Of a stretch of DNA of 10,768 nt, positions 1-5,873 are shown one piece after another (position 1 is the stretch's first letter; each line of letters opens with the position of its first letter). The position numbers were made by a program, and so were the translations under genes. A model generated the notes under the pieces. That model did no database searches, had not been told where the DNA came from, and saw only the letters and a program-made list of their open reading frames with translations. Location: contig PIYA01000065.1 in the NCBI GenBank assembly GCA_003601785.1, positions 1 through 10,768 on the forward strand, in the 5' to 3' direction. The DNA comes from Candidatus Bathyarchaeota archaeon. GTDB taxonomy: Archaea; Thermoproteota; Bathyarchaeia; Bathyarchaeales; Bathycorpusculaceae.

Positions 1-1238
1 GACGCTGCAACGCTGACTCTTTCACGGTTTTCCTCATCTGTGTAAACCCTTAAAATGTTCATAAAACCCTTAAGCACATCAAAGATTTTTGAGATTTCGC
101 TTAACCGCCTTGGAATCTTCTCTCCCTCTTTCGTCTTGTAGAACACGGGAATTTCCATAGGCTCCATCAAAACAGAATGATGATATGGAACGGATGGAAC
201 CGTAGGCACATCAATTATCACGGCTTCCGTTGGAACGTCAGCTTCTTTTGCTATATCCGCCTGCAACTGTTTTCTATAGGCTTCGCGGCTGAAAATGTTA
301 GAAACCATTGTGTCTTTTTCGTAGAATGTCCTTTCATAAGCACACTTCAGCATCCTTCTTCTTTCAAGATTTTCTATGACCCCCCTTGATTTTTCACAGT
401 TTTTCAGCATTGACCAAACCGTATAGTCGTCCATGGCTAAGTATTCCTCAGGAGTTTTGAAGCTCGTCAATCCTAAATCTTCGTTGGCCTTTTCCATGGC
501 AGTTGCAAGCATTATTTGAGCCGCCCTTCCGACACGGTGAAAGTATATGCTCTTGAAGGATTCCATACGGGCTATCAGAAAGGATTCCAAGGCTGAGAGA
601 GCCCCCAAGTCTACGGCTAAGTCCTCGCCGAGAACATCCAGAGTGTGAATCAGACGGAAAACATCTATGTAACCGTATTCCGCCCCCGTGTGATAAGTGT
701 CCCGCACAACAAAATCTAGCTTGTCAACATCAATGGAGCTGGTTATTATCTGATCTAGAAAACTCTTTCCAGACTTGTGGAGAACACCCACCGCCAGTTT
801 TCCAACCACTTCAGGATCATAACCGATCTTGTTAAGCAGGTCTTTTAATTCGCTGTTTTGAACAATCCACACGGTCATATCCTCATGAGTCTTACCAAGC
901 TCTTTAACCAGCAAGTGTTCAAAAATATGCGAGAATGGGCCATGTCCCACATCATGAAGCAAAGCCGCAAGTCTGAGGAGTTCAACTTCTTCATCGTCTA
1001 GAAGCCTTGAAATGTTGGGGTTTTCAGTGACTTTTCCCGCTAGATACATGACACCAACGGAATGTTCAAACCTTGTGTGGTTCGCTCCTGGATAAACGTA
1101 TTCTGCGCCTGCTAACTGACGAAGCCTACGCAGCCTTTGAACAGGATAAGAATCAATAATTTCCTTCTCTACTTCGGTTATGTAGACGTATCCGTGAACA
1201 GGGTCTTTAATCTCACCCCAATAATCCAGTCTAGACAT
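1..1238 (-). CDS. HD-domain phosphohydrolase, SAMHD1/COG1078-like (3' end outside the window)
   Basis: The reading frame is open from an ATG at 1238 to the left edge (412 codons and two bases), so the C-terminus is missing. The N-terminal half closely follows the SAMHD1/dNTPase-like HD superfamily: KDPVHGY near residue 11, QRLRRLRQLAG at 34-44, RFEH at 56-59, LLHDVGHGPFSH at 93-104 and SSIDVDKLDFVVRD at 167-180. The metal ligands H59, H95, D96 and D170 are all present. Family knowledge suggests hydrolysis of dNTPs or related nucleotides in the cytoplasm; the actual substrate cannot be read from sequence. I prefer ATG 1238 to the in-frame ATG at 1244 because the GAGGG at 1250-1246 lies 7 nt from the former and only 1 nt from the latter. 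The gene is divergent from thymidylate kinase, with a shared TATA core between them. Confidence 0.9.
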   Translation of the reverse strand, partial: MSRLDYWGEIKDPVHGYVYITEVEKEIIDSYPVQRLRRLRQLAGAEYVYPGANHTRFEHSVGVMYLAGKVTENPNISRLLDDEEVELLRLAALLHDVGHGPFSHIFEHLLVKELGKTHEDMTVWIVQNSELKDLLNKIGYDPEVVGKLAVGVLHKSGKSFLDQIITSSIDVDKLDFVVRDTYHTGAEYGYIDVFRLIHTLDVLGEDLAVDLGALSALESFLIARMESFKSIYFHRVGRAAQIMLATAMEKANEDLGLTSFKTPEEYLAMDDYTVWSMLKNCEKSRGVIENLERRRMLKCAYERTFYEKDTMVSNIFSREAYRKQLQADIAKEADVPTEAVIIDVPTVPSVPYHHSVLMEPMEIPVFYKTKEGEKIPRRLSEISKIFDVLKGFMNILRVYTDEENRERVSVAA

Positions 1239-1245
1239 TGACATT

Positions 1246-1250
1246 CCCTC
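1246..1250 (-). promoter_or_regulatory. Shine-Dalgarno of the HD gene
   Basis: GAGGG read on the minus strand, 7 nt before ATG 1238. It decides between the two nearby in-frame ATGs. Confidence 0.6.
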
Positions 1251-1282
1251 TGTTCATTTAACAAATTATTAATACATTCACC

Positions 1283-1288
1283 TTATAA
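1283..1288. promoter_or_regulatory. Symmetrical TATA core between HD gene and tmk
   Basis: TTATAA is its own reverse complement. It sits about 48 bp from the HD start and 44 bp from the tmk start. An archaeal TATA box lies roughly 26 bp before the transcript start, so either orientation would give a leader of about 17-22 nt. Seen: the motif and distances. Inferred: use in both directions. A second AT-rich stretch (TATTAATAA-like on the minus strand, near 1270) is an alternative for the HD gene. Confidence 0.5.
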
Positions 1289-1328
1289 TGCCTAATGTTC
1301 AAACTATCACTCGAAGAGCTGGGAAAAT

Positions 1329-1922
1329 ATGAAGAGAAAAGGATTTTTCATCTGCATTGAAGGCTTGGATGGTTGTGGGAAAACAACTCAGGCAAAGCTG
1401 CTTGTGAGAAAACTGTGTGAAAAAGGGTTTGACGCTTTTTACACAGCTGAACCAACTCGTGGAAAGATTGGAAAATTTATTAAAAAATACTATTTGCACG
1501 GCGAGAAGCGTGGCTCCGTTATAGTTGAAGCCTTGCTCTTCGCTGCAGACCGTTTTGAGCATGTAGAGAAAGAAATAGTTCCCGCTTTGAATGAAGGAAA
1601 AATGGTGGTTTCAGACAGGTACATCTACTCTTCTCTAGCTTACCAAGGAGCCGCTGGACTTGATTTAAAATGGATTAAAGAGCTAAATAAGCATGCAATT
1701 CCCCCGAATTTAGCGATATTCCTTGACGTTAAACCAGAAATTGTGCTTCAAAGACTGCAGCGTAAAAAATCGGTCATGGAAAAGTTAGCAATTCAACGAA
1801 AAGTTCGAGAAGTTTATGAAAAACTTGTCAAGGATGGAAAGCTTGTGAGAGTTGACGGAAACAAGTCTAAAGAAGAAGTTGCAAAGGACATCTTTAACCT
1901 TGTTTTGAAAGCCTTAAAGTAG
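1329..1922 (+). CDS. tmk: Thymidylate kinase (dTMP kinase)
   Basis: This 197-residue protein phosphorylates dTMP to dTDP with ATP, the step leading to dTTP. Visible motifs are the P-loop GLDGCGKTT at residues 12-20, the EPTRG segment at 41-45, FAADR at 71-75, the DR(Y) motif SDRYIYSSLAYQG at 95-107, and a basic LID region around 141-152 (R142, R145, K146, K147). The P-loop has glycine where type I enzymes carry arginine, and the basic residues sit in the LID, which resembles the bacterial type II arrangement. Length is close to the family norm. The start ATG has a weak GGGA 4 nt upstream and follows the shared TATA core by about 44 bp. Its stop lies 5 nt from the end of the convergent gene at 1928. 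Confidence 0.95.
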   Translation: MKRKGFFICIEGLDGCGKTTQAKLLVRKLCEKGFDAFYTAEPTRGKIGKFIKKYYLHGEKRGSVIVEALLFAADRFEHVEKEIVPALNEGKMVVSDRYIYSSLAYQGAAGLDLKWIKELNKHAIPPNLAIFLDVKPEIVLQRLQRKKSVMEKLAIQRKVREVYEKLVKDGKLVRVDGNKSKEEVAKDIFNLVLKALK

Positions 1923-1927
1923 CGCTA

Positions 1928-2437
1928 TCAAGAAAAGTGAAGAGGCTTTACCTTTCTTCTCGGAAGCCTTTCGTTGATCTTTGCGACAATAAAACTAATA
2001 ATGTCTTTTGGTGAAGTGTGTCTCGGTCCTCTTTCATGGAAAACTCGTATTTCCATTGAATTTTTTCCGAAAATGAAGCGAATCATGTAATAATCAAATT
2101 TTAACGGAGCTTTTTCCCCGTCTTGCACTTTGTAATAGCGTAGGGCGCAGAAGAAGTCCATAATTCTAAAGGGTTTTTTATGGACAATTTTTAATATTCT
2201 CCTCGTTTCTTCCATGTCTAGATAGTTAAAGTTTGCTTCTTCAGCTATTCCAAATTCAAAAATAGCTGTGCATTGAGGCACTGATGGATTTGTGATTTCC
2301 TCCAGTTTGAACGTCTCGTTGTTTAGGTTATAGAGGGTTTGTGTTAAGGCTTTTTGCAGCGTTTTGTTTGAGATGTAAGCGGTAAAGTATGCCTTTTCAT
2401 GGATGCTTGCTGGAAAATTCTCGTAAACTCCAAGCAT
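1928..2437 (-). CDS. Conserved-looking hypothetical protein, 169 aa
   Basis: I do not recognise this family. The protein is soluble-looking, with no signal peptide or membrane segment. It mixes alternating hydrophobic strands (CTAIFEFGIAEE near residues 56-67, YYMIRFIFG near 116-124, SMEIRVFHERG near 127-137) with helices, suggesting a compact alpha/beta fold. The C-terminus is strongly basic (RLPRRKVKPLHF), which could contact nucleic acid, though that is speculation. It starts at ATG 2437, 15 nt after the stop of the zinc ribbon gene on the same strand, so the two are probably co-transcribed from the promoter at about 2857. Only a weak GGAAG precedes the start. The codon pattern and operon position support a real gene. 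Confidence 0.75.
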   Translation of the reverse strand: MLGVYENFPASIHEKAYFTAYISNKTLQKALTQTLYNLNNETFKLEEITNPSVPQCTAIFEFGIAEEANFNYLDMEETRRILKIVHKKPFRIMDFFCALRYYKVQDGEKAPLKFDYYMIRFIFGKNSMEIRVFHERGPRHTSPKDIISFIVAKINERLPRRKVKPLHFS

Positions 2438-2452
2438 TACGTTTGTCTTCCG

Positions 2453-2818
2453 TTAGGTTCTTTTGACTTTCCTTATTTTTTCAAGGTTTTCTAATAACCC
2501 TGACAACGTGTTGCCTAGTTTCCTTAGTTCTTCAGCGTTCTCTTCATTTTCCATTCTGTTTTGTATCTCCTGAATTTTTGTTATAAGCGTAGCCTCAAGC
2601 TTGTTGAGAACCATGGTTCTGGTTATTTTCGTCGGTTCCTCACCTTCTTTGACCACTATGACTTTCTTTTCACACTTTGCACACCACAAATCTCCGTTTT
2701 TCAGTCTGAAGAGTGGTGATGCACAAACTGGACAAGCCAAATTTGTTAGGGTTGCCCCCTGTCGTAGCAGATCAGCCATTCTCTTAATGTGTTGTTCTTC
2801 CGGTTTTCCTTGCGACAA
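2453..2818 (-). CDS. Zinc ribbon protein of the autoantigen p27 (Sjogren/scleroderma) family
   Basis: This 121-residue protein has an N-terminal zinc ribbon with C29, C32, C46 and C49 in the context LACPVCASPLFRLKNGDLWCAKC (split here as LACPVCASPLF and LKNGDLWCAKC). The preceding helix KRMADLLRQGATL is typical of the archaeal members of the p27 autoantigen family (Pfam Auto_anti-p27). The C-terminal half from about residue 68 is charged and heptad-like, probably a coiled coil. Its molecular role is not established; human p27 has been linked to centromere and mitotic structures. The start is TTG at 2818, with GAGG at 2831-2828, 9 nt upstream. ATG at 2779 is possible but would remove part of the conserved helix. 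It is the first gene of a unit with 1928-2437. Confidence 0.85.
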   Translation of the reverse strand: MSQGKPEEQHIKRMADLLRQGATLTNLACPVCASPLFRLKNGDLWCAKCEKKVIVVKEGEEPTKITRTMVLNKLEATLITKIQEIQNRMENEENAEELRKLGNTLSGLLENLEKIRKVKRT

Positions 2819-2853
2819 ATTTTAAAACCTCAAAATAAATTAATGTTAAAGCC

Positions 2854-2859
2854 TATATA
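2854..2859. promoter_or_regulatory. Symmetrical TATA core between zinc ribbon gene and UPF0147 gene
   Basis: TATATA within a CTATATAAC context is symmetrical. Its centre is about 39 bp from the TTG at 2818 and about 42 bp from the ATG at 2898. A transcript start 26 bp away in either direction falls just before the Shine-Dalgarno of each gene (minus strand 2831-2828, plus strand 2885-2890). The sequence and spacing are seen; bidirectional use is inferred. Confidence 0.6.
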
Positions 2860-2884
2860 ACTTGATTATTGCTATCTTATATTT

Positions 2885-2890
2885 GAGGTG
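2885..2890 (+). promoter_or_regulatory. Shine-Dalgarno of the UPF0147 gene
   Basis: GAGGTG 7 nt before ATG 2898. It fixes the start at 2898 and excludes the upstream in-frame TTG at 2862, which lies next to the TATA box. Confidence 0.8.
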
Positions 2891-2897
2891 GCAGTTT

Positions 2898-3179
2898 ATG
2901 GTAAGGAAAAAGAAGCTTCAAGAGTATGAAGAGAGAATAAAGCAAGCCATGGCGGTGCTTGGTGAAGTCTCCGAAGACACAACCACACCGCGGAACATCA
3001 GAAGAGCTGCGAAAAACTCAATGGAGGCTTTACAGACAACAGAGTACACGCCAGCCGTGAGAGCTTCAAACGCCATATCGATTCTGGATGAAATCCTGCA
3101 AGACCCAAACATGCCACCCTATACACGGGTAAAATTGTGGAACGTGATGAGCATTCTAGAAGCCATAAAAGAAGAATAA
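2898..3179 (+). CDS. UPF0147 family protein
   Basis: A 93-residue, wholly helical, archaea-specific protein. The pattern fits UPF0147 (Pfam PF03685): a basic start MVRKKKLQEYEERIKQA, then VLGEVSEDTTTPRNIRRAA, then AVRASNAISILDEILQDPNMP and a final helix VKLWNVMSILEAIKEE (quoted in pieces). The length matches the family. The family function is unknown; it is small, widely conserved in archaea and has no visible catalytic residues. The frame stays open upstream to 2862, but the strong GAGGTG and the position of the TATA core place translation at 2898. The gene ends 52 bp from the 3' end of the convergent tRNA gene. Confidence 0.92.
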   Translation: MVRKKKLQEYEERIKQAMAVLGEVSEDTTTPRNIRRAAKNSMEALQTTEYTPAVRASNAISILDEILQDPNMPPYTRVKLWNVMSILEAIKEE

Positions 3180-3231
3180 CTAAGCTTCAACATCTATACC
3201 TAAATCGATTTTAAGTGTATAGTATATCTAG

Positions 3232-3349
3232 CGCCGGGGAGGGGATTCGAACCCCTGCGAGCCCAAAGGCCCACTGGCTTACTTGTCTAAGCCCCTTTTA
3301 GCTGTCAAAGGTCTCGAGGCCAGCGCGTTAACCACTCCGCCACCCCGGC
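3232..3349 (-). tRNA. tRNA-Ser (anticodon CGA), with intron
   Basis: Read on the minus strand, a 7-bp acceptor stem GCCGGGG/CCCCGGC closes the molecule with discriminator G73, a serine identity feature. The D stem is GCG/CGC, the anticodon stem CUGGC/GCCAG and the T stem AGGGG/CCCCU with loop UUCGAAU. A long variable arm with a 5-bp stem (GGGCC, loop UUUG, GGCUC) makes it a class II tRNA. The anticodon loop begins C32 U33 C34 G35 A36 G37, so the anticodon CGA (3316-3314) reads UCG. CCA is not encoded. A 33-nt intron interrupts the loop after position 37, leaving a mature tRNA of 85 nt. A weak TATA-like CTTTTAGA lies about 27 bp upstream, near 3376. Confidence 0.93.
3280..3312 (-). other. tRNA-Ser intron (33 nt) at position 37/38
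   Basis: Removing these bases rejoins G37 (3313) to A38 (3279) and restores the anticodon stem CUGGC/GCCAG. Around the cuts, C32-U33-C34-G35 faces CAAG as the 4-bp central helix, with 3-nt bulges AG^A and UA^A. This is the geometry expected for archaeal splicing endonuclease. The central helix has one C34.A mismatch, and the usual inner helix is not contiguous, so the motif is of the relaxed type. An internal hairpin CCUUU/AAAGG is present in the intron. Confidence 0.8.
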
Positions 3350-3458
3350 AAAATAAGAGAGGGCTTCTCTTTCTAAAAGAGTTTTCATCTTAAAGTTAAA
3401 AGCGATGGGAAAAGCCATTTCTTTTTCTTTTCCTTTTTTCGTTTGTCCCATTCGCAGA

Positions 3459-3486
3459 GGATTTTCACGGCTGGATTTTCACGGCT
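3459..3486. repeat. Perfect 14-bp tandem duplication at the end of the uridine phosphorylase gene
   Basis: The unit GGATTTTCACGGCT occurs twice with no spacer, at 3459-3472 and 3473-3486. Because 14 is not a multiple of three, the second copy shifts the reading frame and creates the stop of the phosphorylase gene inside the repeat. Confidence 0.95.
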
Positions 3487-4217
3487 TCGTTTGCTATTTT
3501 TATGGCTTTTTCCTCTCCTGCTCCAGGTTTAAACTCGTTTTTGCATCTGTTAGCGTAAACAGCACATATGGAACCTGCCCTTAATCCATAAAGTGTTGCC
3601 AAAGTGAACAGAGTCGCCGTTTCCATCTCAAAGTTTAACACTCCGGCTTTTTGCAGCATCGAAGTTAAGTTTTCCGTAGAGCGAGCAGAAGCTTTCGCTG
3701 TGAACCTGTTTTGTCCAGCATAAAAATCCGCCGTCGTAGCTGTCACACCCACATGGTAATTGTTGATTTTCAGTTTTTCCGCAGCCTCAATCAGAGCTAA
3801 CAAAACTTCGTAGCTAGCTACGGCGGGATACTCCGGTATAACGTAACAGTTGCTCGTATAATCAAGGCGAACAGCAGCTGATGAGATAATTAGATCGCCG
3901 CAGTTGATATCTTCCTGTATTGCACCAGTGCTCCCAACACGAATAAACGTATGCACCCCTACGTTACGTGCTTCGTTAACAACAATAGCCATACAAGCTG
4001 GCCCAATACCGCTTGACAGCGCTGAAATGGGAACACCTTTGTATTCACCCGTAAAGCTATGAAACTCCCGATGACACGAAATTTCTCTGGCAGAATCCCA
4101 GAACTCAGCAATCTTCTTCACACGGTCCGGATCGCCGGGAACAAGCAAATAATCGGCTAAATCGCCTTTTTTACATGCAATGTGGTATTGTTTTTCTTTA
4201 GGAATTGTATGGTTCAA
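3465..4217 (-). CDS. udp: Uridine phosphorylase, C-terminus altered by a 14-bp duplication
   Basis: This NP-I family nucleoside phosphorylase cleaves uridine with phosphate to uracil and ribose-1-phosphate (pyrimidine salvage). Seen: PGDPDRV at residues 27-33, CHREF at 48-52, the phosphate/ribose loop RVGSTGAIQ at 93-101, AGQNR at 167-171 and FEMET at 196-200. Q169 and R171 match the uracil-binding Gln/Arg pair of E. coli Udp; M198 and E199 match its ribose contacts. The start is TTG at 4217 with GGTGA 7 nt upstream. It lies 15 nt after the PhoU-like gene, so they form an operon. The end is odd: the frame stops at AVKIQP, inside a tandem repeat. With one repeat copy it would continue as AVKILCEWDKRKK and stop at 3385, giving about 272 residues. 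Confidence 0.9.
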   Translation of the reverse strand: MNHTIPKEKQYHIACKKGDLADYLLVPGDPDRVKKIAEFWDSAREISCHREFHSFTGEYKGVPISALSSGIGPACMAIVVNEARNVGVHTFIRVGSTGAIQEDINCGDLIISSAAVRLDYTSNCYVIPEYPAVASYEVLLALIEAAEKLKINNYHVGVTATTADFYAGQNRFTAKASARSTENLTSMLQKAGVLNFEMETATLFTLATLYGLRAGSICAVYANRCKNEFKPGAGEEKAIKIANEAVKIQP

Positions 4218-4232
4218 AGGTTTTCACCGTTG

Positions 4233-5216
4233 TCACAGTTGTTTAGGCATCACAAGGTCTGAGATGTCAATACTGTGCTCGTAAATCTGCTTTAATGTTG
4301 CTGCCGCAGCCAGAATATGTGGTACAACCTCTAACGGTTGTGCCTTAGCAACTTTTTCAATGTCAGAAAACACCTTTTCAACCTTCTCTCGCATACCTCG
4401 AACCTGTTCAGCTAATTCTATGTCACCATTAAGGAACGCTTTTAAAGCCTTTTCATGAGCCTCGAAGCATTTCAAGTGAAAGTCAACAAACAGCTTCTTT
4501 AAGTTCTTATCCATCTTCAAACCTTTCAACTCCACCACTTTCAAGGCAACTCGTGTACATTCATCACCTATTGCCTCAACGAGGCTTGCCGCTAAACGGT
4601 AATCCAAGCATTCAATAGGACGGACAGCTAGTTTCTCGCTTAAACTTGGATTTTGAATCACAGTGCGCAGAATACGAACCAAAAGGAAGTAAAGCCTGTT
4701 AACCTCATCGTCACGAGCTATAACGCTCTTGGCTAAATGAACATCCCCATCGACTAAAGCGTTGACAACATCACGGTGCATACCACTGGCAATAGAATAC
4801 CCTCTTCGAAGTATCTTTTCCGGCGGAAAACTTGAAGGCTCCAACAAGCACTGTAAAACAATACTTGAATAATCTTCCTCAACAATCTCCAACCCCACGA
4901 GAGAACGGACAGCTCTCTTAACAGCGTCCCGCACCTCAAAGCTAATACGGTCCTTTGCCTCTATACGGATGATGTCGAAACCCAACAAATATTTCCCGAC
5001 TACCTCACGACCTAAATATGGCCCAGGTTTCAAGGTTATAGTGCGGGGGGAAGGCGCAGTAGTGTATTCCGGGTCTATGAGAAGTTTACCATTGCTAGTT
5101 TCATTAAGGGCGACAACGGAGCCCCTCTTCAAACCGTATCTTTCAGCCCAAGGTTTGGGCAGGCAAACAAAGAATGTGCCGCTCGGAGTGCGTTGAACCT
5201 TGCGCAGTTCACCCAT
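4233..5216 (-). CDS. AbrB-PhoU regulator of phosphate uptake type
   Basis: This 327-residue protein has two parts. Residues 1-50 form a SpoVT/AbrB-like swapped-hairpin DNA-binding domain (RKVQRTPSGTFFVCLPKPWA, then YGLKRGSVVAL). Residues from about 110 to the end are all-helical and contain PhoU-type repeats with acidic clusters (ARDDEVNRLYFLLVRILR near 168-185, EAIGDECTRVALKV near 215-228, YEHSIDISDLV near the C-terminus). The fused AbrB-PhoU form is common in archaea and is presumed to sense or regulate phosphate uptake. No phosphate transporter gene is visible here. I chose ATG 5216 over the adjacent TTG 5219 because GAGGTGG (5227-5221) is correctly spaced for the ATG. Its operon partner is a phosphate-consuming phosphorylase. 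Confidence 0.9.
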   Translation of the reverse strand: MGELRKVQRTPSGTFFVCLPKPWAERYGLKRGSVVALNETSNGKLLIDPEYTTAPSPRTITLKPGPYLGREVVGKYLLGFDIIRIEAKDRISFEVRDAVKRAVRSLVGLEIVEEDYSSIVLQCLLEPSSFPPEKILRRGYSIASGMHRDVVNALVDGDVHLAKSVIARDDEVNRLYFLLVRILRTVIQNPSLSEKLAVRPIECLDYRLAASLVEAIGDECTRVALKVVELKGLKMDKNLKKLFVDFHLKCFEAHEKALKAFLNGDIELAEQVRGMREKVEKVFSDIEKVAKAQPLEVVPHILAAAATLKQIYEHSIDISDLVMPKQL

Positions 5217-5220
5217 CAAA

Positions 5221-5227
5221 CCACCTC
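5221..5227 (-). promoter_or_regulatory. Shine-Dalgarno of the AbrB-PhoU gene
   Basis: GAGGTGG on the minus strand, 4 nt before ATG 5216 and only 1 nt before TTG 5219. It selects the ATG. Confidence 0.75.
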
Positions 5228-5257
5228 TAATCTTAACACATCTAAATAAAACATGAA

Positions 5258-5263
5258 TATATA
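5258..5263. promoter_or_regulatory. Symmetrical TATA core between AbrB-PhoU and DUF429 genes
   Basis: TATATA within GAATATATAAATTTA. The centre is about 45 bp from ATG 5216, giving a leader of about 19 nt. In the plus direction a start 26 bp downstream falls at about 5286, on the second candidate start codon of the DUF429 gene. Bidirectional use is inferred from spacing. Confidence 0.55.
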
Positions 5264-5276
5264 AATTTAAACGTAA

Positions 5277-5873
5277 GTGTTAAAATTGAAAAGCAAAGTT
5301 ATAATCGGTATAGACTTAGCTGGAAAACCTGAAAATCCAACGGGATGGGCTCTTTGGAAAAACAAGAGGGTAATTACAAGCTTGCTTCACTCTGACTATG
5401 AAATTCTGGAAAGAATCAGCCACAGCAAGCCTTCAATTATAGCAATAGACGCACCGCTCCACCTTCCTAGGAAAGGCACGCTCAGAAAGGCGGATAAAGA
5501 AATGATAAGGCATGGTTACCGCGTTTTTCCGCCGGTTCTTCCAGCGATGAAAAAGCTTACGATAAGGGCGGAGAAACTAACCGAACAAATTGTGAAGAAG
5601 GGATACAGAGTAATAGAAGTTCATCCAACATCAACCCGTAAAGCATTAAGCATGCCGATAAAAGACTGGAGAAAAATTCAAACAGTCCTAACGAACATAG
5701 GTTTAGAAGGAGATACCGAAGTGCGAACATTAACAAGCCATGAAATTGACGCCATAACCGCTGCTTTAACAGCCTATCTCTACACGCAAAACCGAACAGA
5801 AGCATGGGGAGACGAAGAGGAAGGCTACATAATAGTTCCTAAAAGGCAAGACTGGAGGACTCTAAGAATATGA
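5277..5873 (+). CDS. DUF429 family protein, predicted RNase H-fold nuclease
   Basis: A 198-residue protein matching the DUF429 pattern. Candidate catalytic acids are D13 in IGIDLAG, D58 in IIAIDAPL, E114 in VIEVHPTS and D158 in HEIDAITAALTA. These positions fit an RNase H-like active site, so nuclease activity is predicted; the substrate is unknown. The gene overlaps DP1 by 4 nt (ATGA, 5870-5873), so translation is probably coupled and the protein may serve replication or repair. The start is uncertain. GTG 5277 gives the longest form, but there is no Shine-Dalgarno, and the TATA core predicts a transcript beginning near 5286. A leaderless TTG start at 5286 (195 residues) is therefore equally plausible. 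All candidate catalytic residues lie downstream of both. Confidence 0.88.
   Translation: MLKLKSKVIIGIDLAGKPENPTGWALWKNKRVITSLLHSDYEILERISHSKPSIIAIDAPLHLPRKGTLRKADKEMIRHGYRVFPPVLPAMKKLTIRAEKLTEQIVKKGYRVIEVHPTSTRKALSMPIKDWRKIQTVLTNIGLEGDTEVRTLTSHEIDAITAALTAYLYTQNRTEAWGDEEEGYIIVPKRQDWRTLRI

Noticed and set aside
1299..1562. Minus-strand frame over the tmk start
   Set aside because: Lies opposite the conserved P-loop region; no motif and no ribosome binding site.
2862..2897. Longer N-terminus for the UPF0147 protein from TTG 2862
   Set aside because: It would begin right at the TATA box, upstream of any transcript it could drive, and would skip the strong GAGGTG before ATG 2898.
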